A program made the position numbers and the translations under genes. A stretch of 64,000 nucleotides of DNA from Flavobacteriales bacterium UBA2104 (GTDB lineage: Bacteria; Bacteroidota; Bacteroidia; Flavobacteriales_D; Crocinitomicaceae), in contig DCYS01000030.1 of assembly GCA_002331485.1 (NCBI GenBank), positions 49,568-113,567 on the forward strand, written 5' to 3'. Below, in pieces: positions 34,773 through 43,184 of the stretch (the first letter of the stretch is position 1; the number at the start of each line of letters is the position of its first letter). The notes beneath the pieces are model-generated. The model was given only the letters and a program-made list of their open reading frames with translations, was not told the DNA's origin and made no database searches.

Positions 34773-34799
34773 AAAGGGCGGATTCTTCCGCCCTTTTTT
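34773..34799. terminator. Bidirectional intrinsic terminator between dxs and the aldehyde dehydrogenase gene
   Basis: A 10-bp GC-rich stem (34773-34782 with 34787-34796), loop TTCT, flanked by A and T runs, between two convergent genes. Confidence 0.9.
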
Positions 34800-34818
34800 A
34801 TTTTCAATTCGCTAATAT

Positions 34819-36261
34819 TTAGCTTTTAACAAATACGTTTTTCGGTTCTGTAAAGAATTTCAAAGCTTCCCAACCACCTTCACGTCCAACACCAGATGAT
34901 TTTACACCACCAAACGGAGTTCTAAGATCACGAACTAACCAAGCATTGATCCAAACAATACCTGCATCAATTTGATCGGCCATACGATGAGCTCTTTTTA
35001 AATCACTCGTCCATAGTGTTGCGCTTAACCCGTATTCCGTTGAATTAGCCATTTTTAATACTTCTTCTTCATCTTCGAAAGGAGTAATCGTAACAACGGG
35101 TCCAAAGATCTCCTCTTGATTTGTGCGACATGTATATTCCAATCCTTCAATAATTGTAGGAGCGATGTAAAAACCTTTGTCGTATGGAGCATCTAATTCA
35201 ACACGGTGTCCACCTGCCAGTACAGTTCCACCTTCTTCTTTTGCTAAATCAATATAACTCAACACTTTTTCCATGTGAGGTTCTGAGACTACAGCTCCTA
35301 ATTGAGCTTTAGGGTCTTCTGGATTTGAAACCTTTGTTTTTTTGATCTTCTCAACGAAAGCTGTTTTGAACTTTTCATAGATACCTTTCTGAACAAAGAT
35401 TCTCGAGCCACAAAGACAAATTTGTCCTTGATTGGCAAAACTAGATCGGATCGTTGTTTTTAACATTTCATCAAAGTCACAATCATTGAAAATGATGTTC
35501 GGATTCTTTCCTCCAAGCTCCAATGAAAGTTTCTTAAACATAGGTGCTGCAATCGATGCAATTGCTTTTCCTGTGGCTGTTCCTCCTGTAAAGGAAATTG
35601 CTTTAGTGTCCTTATGTCTTACAATAGCATCACCTGCATATTGACCGTAACCATGAACGATATTTAAGACACCTTTAGGAAATCCAACTTCGTCCATCAC
35701 TTTACAAAGCAAATAAGCAGTATACGGAGTTACTTCAGATGGTTTAGCAACCACACAGTTCCCTGCTGCTAATGCAGGTGCTATTTTCCATGTAAATAAG
35801 TATAAGGGTAAATTCCATGGTGAAATACATCCAACTACTCCTAAAGGCTTTCGCAGGGTGTAATTCACACCAACACCGACCATATTATGAGATTCGGAAG
35901 CGAAGTGCTGTATTCCCGTTGCAAAGAATTTAAAGTTTGAAACCGCTCTCGGAATATCAACGTGTTCTGCAAGTTTGACTGGTTTACCATTATCTCGACT
36001 TTCGGCAGCAACGAATTCACCCATACGAGCTTTGATACCATTTGCGACCTTCATCATCCAGTCACCACGTTCTTCATTACTCATCGTTGACCAAATTGGA
36101 AAAGCTTCTTTTGCAGCATTTACTGCTTTTTCAACATCTTCTGCTTGTGAGTTTGGGATTTGAGAATAAACTTCTCCTTTAGCAGGTTCTATATTGTCAA
36201 AAAATTTACCTGCTGTTGGCTCTACAAAAGCACCATTGATATAATTCAGAATTTTCTCCAT
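34819..36261 (-). CDS. Aldehyde dehydrogenase, ALDH8A1 / 2-aminomuconate-semialdehyde-dehydrogenase-like
   Basis: 480 residues, cytoplasmic. The catalytic residues are Glu248 in L-E-L-G-G-K-N-P and Cys282 in G-Q-I-C. Several stretches match what I know of ALDH8A1 and bacterial hydroxymuconic/aminomuconic semialdehyde dehydrogenases: D-I-P-R-A-V-x-N-F-K-F-F-A, S-P-W-N-L-P-L-Y-L-F-T-W-K-I-A-P-A, S-S-F-A-N-Q-G-Q-I-C-L-C. The likely reaction is NAD-dependent oxidation of 2-aminomuconate semialdehyde in tryptophan (kynurenine) breakdown, which fits with the 3-hydroxyanthranilate dioxygenase at 48.6 kb. The substrate is inferred from family likeness only. Confidence 0.85.
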   Translation of the reverse strand: MEKILNYINGAFVEPTAGKFFDNIEPAKGEVYSQIPNSQAEDVEKAVNAAKEAFPIWSTMSNEERGDWMMKVANGIKARMGEFVAAESRDNGKPVKLAEHVDIPRAVSNFKFFATGIQHFASESHNMVGVGVNYTLRKPLGVVGCISPWNLPLYLFTWKIAPALAAGNCVVAKPSEVTPYTAYLLCKVMDEVGFPKGVLNIVHGYGQYAGDAIVRHKDTKAISFTGGTATGKAIASIAAPMFKKLSLELGGKNPNIIFNDCDFDEMLKTTIRSSFANQGQICLCGSRIFVQKGIYEKFKTAFVEKIKKTKVSNPEDPKAQLGAVVSEPHMEKVLSYIDLAKEEGGTVLAGGHRVELDAPYDKGFYIAPTIIEGLEYTCRTNQEEIFGPVVTITPFEDEEEVLKMANSTEYGLSATLWTSDLKRAHRMADQIDAGIVWINAWLVRDLRTPFGGVKSSGVGREGGWEALKFFTEPKNVFVKS

Positions 36262-36312
36262 GTCTATTTTCCTTTGGTCGGATAAAGGTAAGAAAAATGG
36301 TGGGTAGGTATT

Positions 36313-37524
36313 TTACTTTTGGCCTAATTTTCCAGCTACAAACCCAGTGGTCCAGGCCGCCTGAAAATTATAACCTCCTGTGATGGCGTCAATGTCAAGC
36401 ACTTCACCAGCAAAGAATAATCCTGGACAAACTTTGCTTTCCATGGTTTTCATATTGACACTTTCAAGACTTACACCACCACACGTTACAAACTCTTCTT
36501 TGAAGGTTGTTTTTCCTTTGACCTCGTATTCATCGTTTGTTAAAACATTGAGAAGCTTATTGATCCCTTTTTTTCCGATCTCTCCCCATTTTCGATCCAA
36601 TTCTAGCCCGGCTTTCTCGACTAAAAAGTTCCATAGGCGAGATGGAAGGTAGTAAGCCCGGATATTCTTCAGTTGTTTTTCTCCAAACTGCTCTAAGAGT
36701 CTGTTAAGTTCATCTTGAACTAATTGTTGGTTCAGTTCATTCACCCAGTTTACTTGAACAGTAAATGTATAGTTTTTCGCTTCTAAAACTCTAGCTCCAA
36801 AAGCAGATAGAACCAGTATTGAAGGACCACTCATTCCCCAATGAGTGATCAGTAAAGGACCATTAGCGGTAAGATTCTCTCCTTTTATACGGGTGATGGT
36901 TTCTTCAACGACAACACCCATTAATTCAGTAACTTTTTCATCAGGCATATTAAAAGTGAATAAGGAAGGAACAGGATTCTTTATTTTGTGTCCCATTTCT
37001 TCCAGCCAGTCCAATCCTTTTCTTTTCGGACTTCCTCCAGTAGCCACAATTACTTTATCATATTGGAAAGAGTTATCTCTCGTTTGCAAGCTAAAACCGT
37101 CAGCGTTCCTCAGGATAGACTCTATACCTACTTGAGTTAAAATTCTTACACCTAATCGATTGCACTCCTCAAAAAAACAATCGATGATTGTTTGTGAGTC
37201 TTGTGATCTTGGAAAGATACATTGGTCTTCTTGCGTAACGAGTGGTACACCCCTGGATTCGAACCACTCTATGGTGTGTTTAGTGTAAAATTCTGGAAAG
37301 ATTTTCTTCAACTGCTTTCCACCCCTCGGATAGGCCCTGCTGAGTTCGGCAATTGATGAACATGCGTTAGTAACATTGCATCGACCTCCACCTGAGATCT
37401 TAACTTTCGAAAGAACTTTTTTAGATTTCTCAAGAATATCCACCTGATAATTAGGGAAGTTTTCTTTTACGCGAATTGCCGTAAAAAAACCTGCTGCTCC
37501 ACCTCCGATGATCGCAATTTTCAT
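36313..37524 (-). CDS. BaiN/HI0933-type NAD(P)/FAD-dependent oxidoreductase
   Basis: 403 residues. The FAD-binding Rossmann motif G-G-G-A-A-G-F-F is at the N-terminus, followed by the family signature S-G-G-G-R-C-N-V-T-N near residue 45 and a C-terminal F-A-G-E-V-L-D-I-D-A-I-T-G-G-Y-N-F-Q-A-A-W. The family is widespread but mostly uncharacterised; BaiN is a bile-acid-modifying relative, and no such role is implied here. It starts 64 bases from the divergent LamG gene. No clear promoter box was found. Confidence 0.9.
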   Translation of the reverse strand: MKIAIIGGGAAGFFTAIRVKENFPNYQVDILEKSKKVLSKVKISGGGRCNVTNACSSIAELSRAYPRGGKQLKKIFPEFYTKHTIEWFESRGVPLVTQEDQCIFPRSQDSQTIIDCFFEECNRLGVRILTQVGIESILRNADGFSLQTRDNSFQYDKVIVATGGSPKRKGLDWLEEMGHKIKNPVPSLFTFNMPDEKVTELMGVVVEETITRIKGENLTANGPLLITHWGMSGPSILVLSAFGARVLEAKNYTFTVQVNWVNELNQQLVQDELNRLLEQFGEKQLKNIRAYYLPSRLWNFLVEKAGLELDRKWGEIGKKGINKLLNVLTNDEYEVKGKTTFKEEFVTCGGVSLESVNMKTMESKVCPGLFFAGEVLDIDAITGGYNFQAAWTTGFVAGKLGQK

Positions 37525-37588
37525 AGGGTACTAATGTAAGATTTTTTATTCTCAATATTTTCTATATTTTAGTGTAAAATTTATTAGC

Positions 37589-38566
37589 ATGAACCACCTT
37601 AGTATAGTTGTTATAACCTTATTTATTTCTTCTTTTTCTATCGCTCAATCAGTCTCTGATGCTGTTGCTTATTTTCCTTTTGACGGGAATGTTCAAGACG
37701 TTTCGCCAAGTTCAATTTCAGCAACTAATAATGGTTGTGTTTATAGTTCAGATAGAGATGGTGATATAAATGAAGCTTTGTCCAATGATGGTAACTCCAA
37801 CTTTGTTTCATTCAATAATAATGCTGTAAAAGTTGATTTACCCATTACAATATCTGTTTGGGTAAATATTAGTAACCATTCATCGAACATGATTTTTAGA
37901 TCCGATAATGAATATAATAATTACTATGGTTATTGGATATTATGTAATCCATCAGGTAATATTTCCATGTCTATTAGTGGAGGATTAGGTACTGCTAATT
38001 CATCAAACCGAAGAACGTATAGAACTTTTGAGTCGCTTTCGGAGAACACTTGGCACCACGTTGTTGGGATTATTCGGGACTGGAATGACATGGATGTGTA
38101 CATTGATTGCATAAAAGCAACTGGAGAGTACACAGGTAGTGGCTCGACAACAATGGTTTATTCAAACTTTGACTCAAGAATAGGTTCAGACATCGGAAAC
38201 AGTCTGAGTCCGAATGGTACATTTATAGATGGTTCAATTGATGAACTTGCCATCTGGGATAGAGAATTGACTGAAACTGAAATAAATAATCTATGTAGAC
38301 CTGAATCACACTTAGCTGTAAGCGAAGAAAGACATATTGAATTCAATATTTACCCAAATCCAGCAACAAATCTCTTGAACATCAGTGCCAAGGGAGGAAG
38401 TTTTGACAAGGTAGAATTATATGGTGTAGATGGGAAATTAGTGTTGAAGAGAACAGGTCAGAACTTATCATTTATTGATCTTGAAGGCATTGATAAAGGA
38501 ACCTATTTTATAAAGATTTTTAATGAAAACAACCTTCTCAAAACTAAGAAGGTTGTTAAACATTAA
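37589..38566 (+). CDS. T9SS-exported LamG-like domain protein
   Basis: 325 residues. A signal peptide (ending S-I-A-Q) leads to a concanavalin-like LamG/pentraxin domain of about 200 residues, with Y-F-P-F-D-G-N at the start, W-H-H-V-V-G near the middle and I-D-E-L-A-I-W-D-R at the end. The T9SS sorting domain begins at I-Y-P-N-P-A and ends T-K-K-V-V-K-H. It is probably a surface-bound or secreted adhesin or sugar-binding protein. Its stop codon is nested with that of the convergent phosphatase gene (TTAA), and a hairpin lies inside its last codons. Confidence 0.85.
   Translation: MNHLSIVVITLFISSFSIAQSVSDAVAYFPFDGNVQDVSPSSISATNNGCVYSSDRDGDINEALSNDGNSNFVSFNNNAVKVDLPITISVWVNISNHSSNMIFRSDNEYNNYYGYWILCNPSGNISMSISGGLGTANSSNRRTYRTFESLSENTWHHVVGIIRDWNDMDVYIDCIKATGEYTGSGSTTMVYSNFDSRIGSDIGNSLSPNGTFIDGSIDELAIWDRELTETEINNLCRPESHLAVSEERHIEFNIYPNPATNLLNISAKGGSFDKVELYGVDGKLVLKRTGQNLSFIDLEGIDKGTYFIKIFNENNLLKTKKVVKH
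38528..38557. terminator. Terminator-like hairpin inside the 3' coding end of the LamG gene
   Basis: An 11-bp perfect stem (38528-38538 with 38547-38557). The plus-strand copy codes for the last residues of the LamG protein. On the minus strand it lies just past the phosphatase stop codon and is followed by TTTTCATT, so it could end that transcript. The T run is weak in both directions. Confidence 0.55.
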
Positions 38567-39717
38567 TTTGGGTCTTTTGAATACGCTTTTAGTCCAATGA
38601 CGAGTACATCATCCGTCTGTTCATTTTTCTGTTTCCAATTACTAAATACGTAGGATAGAAAGTTACTTTGTTCTTTCATTGGAATGTCATCCATTGAGCA
38701 TAAAAGATCCTTTAATTTTTTCTTGGTGAATTTTTTATTTCTCTCTCCACCAAACTGATCAGGATATCCATCAGAGAACATATATAATCGATCATTTTTT
38801 TGGAGTACCAAATGATGATCGTGGAACACCTTTTTTTCAAAGTAGAACCCTATTGGATACCTATCTCCTTTGATCTCTATGAGTTCTTTTTCACGTATAA
38901 GAACTAAAGGTCGATACGCTCCCGAAAAAGTCAGGTTGTTGCCATTCACTCGTATTAAACCAATGTCAAAACCGTCATTCGCACCGACCGTACCATTACC
39001 TTTAGAGAATGATTGAGATAGCATCTCGTCTAACGCCATCAGTATTGATGATGGATCGATTATTTGTTTATTGAGAATAACTTCTCGCAACATTGTATTT
39101 GCCATAACAGTCAGCATAGCACCTGGTATGCCGTGCCCTGTACAATCAAGTGCCGCTATGTAAGTTCCATGTTCATTTTCTCCAGTCCAGTAAAAATCTC
39201 CACTTACGATATCCTTAGGTCTATAAAAAACCATTGATTCATGTCGATCATTTACCATTCCTGTAAGATCAGGTAAAATAGCATTTTGTAAATTTTTCGC
39301 ATAATCCAGACTCTCTCTGATCTCTTTGTTTTGGTTTGCCGTCGCCTTATGTTTTCTAAGGAAAGTTATTTCGTTCTCTTTTTGCTGTGTTATATCACTT
39401 CCTGTTAAAAGAACAGAGTTGTCTTCTATACGTGACAAATGACACTGTATCCATTTCTGTACCCCAAACTTATTTTGAAAAGTATGCGTGAATTGTACTT
39501 CAGTTTCACTTGATCGTAATGAGAAAAGAGCAATTTTTCTCTTCAAAGACTTAAGTTCGTTTTTGCTAACATGATAGAATAGATCATTACTGAGATCATC
39601 TATTTCGTAACCCAAAACACTAAGTGAATATGGATTCGCATATTCGACTTCACCTGCTTTATTTGTTAATAAAACAAGGCTTTTAACGTTGTCAAGAACA
39701 GATTTAGAAAGTAACAT
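38563..39717 (-). CDS. PAS domain - PP2C/SpoIIE serine phosphatase
   Basis: 384 residues. An N-terminal PAS sensor (about 8-125; N-K-A-G-E-V-E-Y-A-N-P) is joined by a short helix (Y-A-K-N-L-Q-N-A-I-L-P) to a SpoIIE-type PP2C phosphatase with the metal-site motifs S-G-D-F-Y-W and D-C-T-G-H-G-I-P-G-A. Proteins of this plan (RsbU-like) dephosphorylate anti-sigma antagonists or related switch proteins in answer to a signal. No partner kinase or antagonist is encoded nearby. A possible promoter lies at 39859-39866, leaving a leader of about 140 bases with a hairpin. Confidence 0.9.
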   Translation of the reverse strand: MLLSKSVLDNVKSLVLLTNKAGEVEYANPYSLSVLGYEIDDLSNDLFYHVSKNELKSLKRKIALFSLRSSETEVQFTHTFQNKFGVQKWIQCHLSRIEDNSVLLTGSDITQQKENEITFLRKHKATANQNKEIRESLDYAKNLQNAILPDLTGMVNDRHESMVFYRPKDIVSGDFYWTGENEHGTYIAALDCTGHGIPGAMLTVMANTMLREVILNKQIIDPSSILMALDEMLSQSFSKGNGTVGANDGFDIGLIRVNGNNLTFSGAYRPLVLIREKELIEIKGDRYPIGFYFEKKVFHDHHLVLQKNDRLYMFSDGYPDQFGGERNKKFTKKKLKDLLCSMDDIPMKEQSNFLSYVFSNWKQKNEQTDDVLVIGLKAYSKDPN

Positions 39718-39787
39718 GAAAAAGGATTTATAAATTCGTAAAAACTACTCAGGTGGTCGTCGGATCTATCTACAGAAGCGATAGAAA

Positions 39788-39813
39788 TTCTCGTCGATAA
39801 TAATCGTCGAGAA
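39788..39813 (-). promoter_or_regulatory. Hairpin in the likely leader of the PP2C gene, with repeated CGACGA
   Basis: An 11-position stem with one T-T mismatch (39788-39798 with 39803-39813), loop AATA. Read on the minus strand, CGACGA occurs at 39804-39809 and 39791-39796 and a third time at 39757-39762. The whole gap 39718-40014 otherwise holds two promoters (39859-39866 minus, 39968-39997 plus) and no gene. Confidence 0.4.
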
Positions 39814-39858
39814 ATACGAATTCATAATATTTTTTCCTTTCAGTATCATTGATGGACA

Positions 39859-39866
39859 CAAAGATA
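39859..39866 (-). promoter_or_regulatory. PP2C gene promoter -7 box (TATCTTTG on the minus strand)
   Basis: A perfect TAnnTTTG match on the minus strand, about 140 bases before the start codon; no exact TTG at -33. Confidence 0.45.
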
Positions 39867-39967
39867 TAAAGTTTTTAAAATCAGAACTATTGAAAGAATA
39901 TTAAATTAATGTTATCTACCTTAAATCTTGCTTTGTCGATAAATTGTGATTCTTTAATTACATTCGG

Positions 39968-39997
39968 TTGGGATTAAGTGAATATTACGTAACTTTG
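39968..39997 (+). promoter_or_regulatory. tatA promoter (TTG - 19 bases - TAACTTTG)
   Basis: TTG at 39968-39970 and a perfect TAnnTTTG at 39990-39997, 17 bases before the ATG at 40015. Confidence 0.75.
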
Positions 39998-40014
39998 TGT
40001 GAAATTTAATTTGA

Positions 40015-40209
40015 ATGACGATGATTTTAGGAATGTTCGGTCCCTGGCAGATCGTTTTAATCGTAGTAGTGATTCTTTTACTTTTTGGAGGTCGTAAGAT
40101 TCCTGAGTTGATGAAAGGACTTGGTAAAGGAATGAAAGAATTCAAAGACGCTACCAAAGGGGAAGACGCGAATAACAACAATTCTGAAAAGGATAACGAC
40201 AAGAAATAG
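40015..40209 (+). CDS. tatA: Twin-arginine translocase subunit TatA/E
   Basis: 64 residues. One membrane helix (about 9-23, I-V-L-I-V-V-V-I-L-L-L) is followed by the F-G hinge (L-F-G-G-R-K-I-P), an amphipathic helix and an Asn/Lys-rich tail, the exact TatA/E plan. TatA oligomers form the pore by which folded proteins cross the inner membrane. Translation may begin at 40015 or at the second ATG 40021. It is the first gene of an operon with gatA (16-base gap) and the transglycosylase; tatC is not in this window. Confidence 0.95.
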   Translation: MTMILGMFGPWQIVLIVVVILLLFGGRKIPELMKGLGKGMKEFKDATKGEDANNNNSEKDNDKK

Positions 40210-40225
40210 GTAAAATCCCTGATTC

Positions 40226-41635
40226 ATGTACAAGACATTTACTGACGTTAAGATGGCCCTTGAAAAGGGTTTATCAGTAGAAGATATTCTCAATAAATAC
40301 TTGGAAAACATAGAGGAACGCAAAGATCTGAATGCGTTCCTTGAAGTTTTTGAATCATCTGCTCGTGAAAAAGCGAAGCAAGTTGATGAGAAAATTCAAA
40401 ACGGCACGGCAGGTCGACTTGCAGGGATGATCATAGGGATCAAGGATAACATTTGTTATAAAGACCACAAAGTATCCGCTAGTTCAAAAATTCTAGGTGG
40501 ATTTGAATCGATCTATTCAGCAACTGTGATCGAGCGATTATTAGCGGAAGATGCTGTCATCATTGGTCGACTTAATTGTGACGAATTTGCAATGGGAAGT
40601 TCTAATGAGAACTCGGCATTTGGTCCAGTTCGAAATGCCTTAAATGAGGATTTTGTTCCGGGAGGTTCATCTGGTGGTAGTGCTTCAGCTGTAGCCGCAA
40701 ATTTATGCACAGTGGCACTTGGAAGTGATACTGGAGGTTCAATTCGTCAGCCTGCATCGTTTACTGGAACTTTAGGATTGAAACCAACTTATGGAAGGGT
40801 AAGTCGATATGGTTTGATTGCTTATGCCTCTTCTTTTGATCAGATTGGTCCAATTGCGAACAATATAGAAGATATCGCTCTTGTTACTGAAATTATTGCT
40901 GGAGGTGATGAGTACGACAGTACGGCCTCCACAAAACCTGTCCCATCTTTCGAGCCTAAAGGATTATCAGGTAAACTCAAAATTGCATACATCAAAGAAA
41001 CGCTAGATTCAGAAGGTATAGATCCTGAGATCAAAGCTAGGATAGAACAACTGGTAAATTGTTTAAGAGCGGATGGTCATGAGCTTATACCTGTTTCTTT
41101 TCCTTACCTTGATTATATGGTTCCGACTTACTATGTGCTCTCAACAGCAGAAGCGTCATCGAACTTAGCAAGATTTGACGGAGTTCATTACGGATATCGT
41201 TCTGAAGATGCCGAAGGGGTTGAAGAAACGTATGTAAAATCGAGAACTGAAGGATTCGGAGCTGAAGTTAAACGTAGGATAATGACTGGAACATTCGTTC
41301 TTTCTCATGGTTACTATGATGCTTATTATACAAAAGCTCAAAAAGTTCGACGATTGATTCAAGATAGAACGAAGGAGATATTAAGTCAAAACGATCTAAT
41401 ACTGCTTCCCACAACACCGACTACAGCATTTGAAATCAATGCGGTGAAGGATCCAATTCAAATGTATCTTCAAGATATCTTTACAGTACAAGCAAACTTA
41501 TCAGGTAATCCAGCGATATCTTTACCAATTGGACAGCATCCGAATGGAATGCCGTACGGTCTTCAATTGATCGGTAAACATTTCGAGGAAAAAGAATTGA
41601 TAGATGCTTCAGCATTCTTAATGGACTTCTGTTAG
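40226..41635 (+). CDS. gatA: Glutamyl-tRNA(Gln)/aspartyl-tRNA(Asn) amidotransferase subunit A
   Basis: 469 residues. The amidase catalytic triad Lys - cis-Ser - Ser is visible in G-I-K-D-N, G-G-S-S-G-G-S-A and S-D-T-G-G-S-I-R-Q-P. GatA releases ammonia from glutamine for conversion of Glu-tRNA(Gln) to Gln-tRNA(Gln) with GatB and GatC, which are not in this window. Since a full AsnRS is also encoded here, the complex is probably needed for Gln-tRNA rather than Asn-tRNA. It sits between tatA (16-base gap) and the transglycosylase gene (2-base gap). Confidence 0.95.
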   Translation: MYKTFTDVKMALEKGLSVEDILNKYLENIEERKDLNAFLEVFESSAREKAKQVDEKIQNGTAGRLAGMIIGIKDNICYKDHKVSASSKILGGFESIYSATVIERLLAEDAVIIGRLNCDEFAMGSSNENSAFGPVRNALNEDFVPGGSSGGSASAVAANLCTVALGSDTGGSIRQPASFTGTLGLKPTYGRVSRYGLIAYASSFDQIGPIANNIEDIALVTEIIAGGDEYDSTASTKPVPSFEPKGLSGKLKIAYIKETLDSEGIDPEIKARIEQLVNCLRADGHELIPVSFPYLDYMVPTYYVLSTAEASSNLARFDGVHYGYRSEDAEGVEETYVKSRTEGFGAEVKRRIMTGTFVLSHGYYDAYYTKAQKVRRLIQDRTKEILSQNDLILLPTTPTTAFEINAVKDPIQMYLQDIFTVQANLSGNPAISLPIGQHPNGMPYGLQLIGKHFEEKELIDASAFLMDFC

Positions 41636-41637
41636 GT

Positions 41638-43107
41638 ATGAAGAATTTCTCAAGACTCATCTTAGTTGTAATAATTCTTGCTCCATTAATGAGTAAGGCA
41701 CAGAGTTCATTAAGTGACTCCTTAGATACGCTTCAACATGAGCGTTTTATTCGCGTAGTTGAACAAACATTGAATGCATATTTCGAGGAGAACTCATCAT
41801 CGGATGCTAAAACTGATTCAATTATTGAAGCACTTGGTTATGATGAAAGTGAAGTGCCTTCATTTCCAGACTCCGTTTATTGTGAGCGATTAAGTTTGAT
41901 GAATGAGAAGAGCCCGTTTCAACTTGATTGTAATGAAGACGTGTTGAAGGTGATCGATTATTTTACACGTAGGAGAAGAACATTTACAAGTATAACATTA
42001 GGAAGATCGAAGCTTTACTTTACAATGTTTGAGGAGAAGCTTTCTCATCATGACATGCCTATAGAGCTTAAATACTTATCTGTAATTGAAAGTGGACTCA
42101 GACCACAGATCAGATCTCGAGCTGGAGCTATGGGTCTTTGGCAATTCATGTATCGTACAGGTAAAATGTACGGGTTGAATCAAAATTCTTACATAGATGA
42201 ACGTATGGATCCTGAACTTGCAACAGAAGCTGCTTGCAAATATCTAAAACAATTGTACAATATGTATGATGATTGGAATATGGCGTTGGCAGCATATAAT
42301 GCTGGACCTGGGAATGTAAATAAGGCAATACGCAGATCAGGAGGTAAAATGACCTACTGGGAGATCCGTCCTTTCTTACCGCGAGAAACCAGAATGTATG
42401 TTCCTAATTTTATTGCTATGTCTTATATGATGACCTATCATGCTGAGCACAATATTAGACCGAGAGAAGCAAAGATCAATGATTTTGAAGTCGATACGGT
42501 ATGTCTTCGAGATGGTTTGCATATGAAAGTGATCGATTCGCTGATTGGTTGGAATGAAGAGGATATTCAAGCATTGAATCCTATTTATAAAACAACCTAT
42601 ATTCCGAAAACAGATCCACCACAATGTATTAAGATACCTCAGCAATATGTTAGTGAATGGATCGCTCTTGAAGATAGTATTTATGCACTTGATTCGACTA
42701 TATATGAAGCGGTAGTTGAAGAGGAAGGGGAGGAGCAAACTTCCATTGTGCATTATGTAAGAAGAGGTCAAAATTTAGGCTTTATTGCGGGCCAATACGG
42801 TACAACTGTTCGAAATATTATGGACTGGAATAACTTAAGATCGACTCGGTTGAGTATTGGACAGCGATTGACAATATATACCACGGCACCTCCTCCAAAG
42901 AAGAAAGTTGAAAAGAAAAAGACTCCGGATAAGCCAAAAAAGGAGTTTAAAACTCCTACAAAAGGAACGCTCTATGTTATCAAGAATGGCGACAATCTCT
43001 GGGATATCGCTCGTGCGAATGATACGACCGTTTCAGAGCTCCGTCGCTTGAATCCGGGAATAGACTCCTCTGACCTAAAAGTCGGACAAAAGATCAGAAT
43101 TAGATAA
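41638..43107 (+). CDS. Exported lytic transglycosylase with two LysM domains (MltD-like)
   Basis: 489 residues. A signal peptide is followed by an SLT (lysozyme-like) domain at about 120-270 with the catalytic Glu in V-I-E-S-G-L-R and the family markers A-M-G-L-W-Q-F-M and A-A-Y-N-A-G-P-G-N-V. After a linker come two LysM modules (about 375-420 and 443-489; Y-V-I-K-N-G-D-N-L-W-D-I-A). It should cleave peptidoglycan glycan strands in the periplasm, forming anhydro-muramic ends. A Lys/Pro-rich spacer separates the LysM copies. It follows gatA by 2 bases. Confidence 0.93.
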   Translation: MKNFSRLILVVIILAPLMSKAQSSLSDSLDTLQHERFIRVVEQTLNAYFEENSSSDAKTDSIIEALGYDESEVPSFPDSVYCERLSLMNEKSPFQLDCNEDVLKVIDYFTRRRRTFTSITLGRSKLYFTMFEEKLSHHDMPIELKYLSVIESGLRPQIRSRAGAMGLWQFMYRTGKMYGLNQNSYIDERMDPELATEAACKYLKQLYNMYDDWNMALAAYNAGPGNVNKAIRRSGGKMTYWEIRPFLPRETRMYVPNFIAMSYMMTYHAEHNIRPREAKINDFEVDTVCLRDGLHMKVIDSLIGWNEEDIQALNPIYKTTYIPKTDPPQCIKIPQQYVSEWIALEDSIYALDSTIYEAVVEEEGEEQTSIVHYVRRGQNLGFIAGQYGTTVRNIMDWNNLRSTRLSIGQRLTIYTTAPPPKKKVEKKKTPDKPKKEFKTPTKGTLYVIKNGDNLWDIARANDTTVSELRRLNPGIDSSDLKVGQKIRIR

Positions 43108-43138
43108 TACCGCGATTTTGTATTTGCATGGTCATTCC

Positions 43139-43171
43139 TTGAAATTTCAGCACGATTTTTGATTAAATTTG
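43139..43171 (+). promoter_or_regulatory. Promoter (TTG - 22 bases - TAAATTTG)
   Basis: TTG at 43139-43141 and TAAATTTG at 43164-43171, 13 bases before the ATG at 43185. Confidence 0.7.
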
Positions 43172-43184
43172 AGAAAAAGGTCTT

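Noticed and set aside
42376..42771. Minus-strand open frame of 131 codons inside the transglycosylase gene
   Set aside because: It lies wholly opposite a well-conserved gene and has no recognisable features; most likely a shadow frame.
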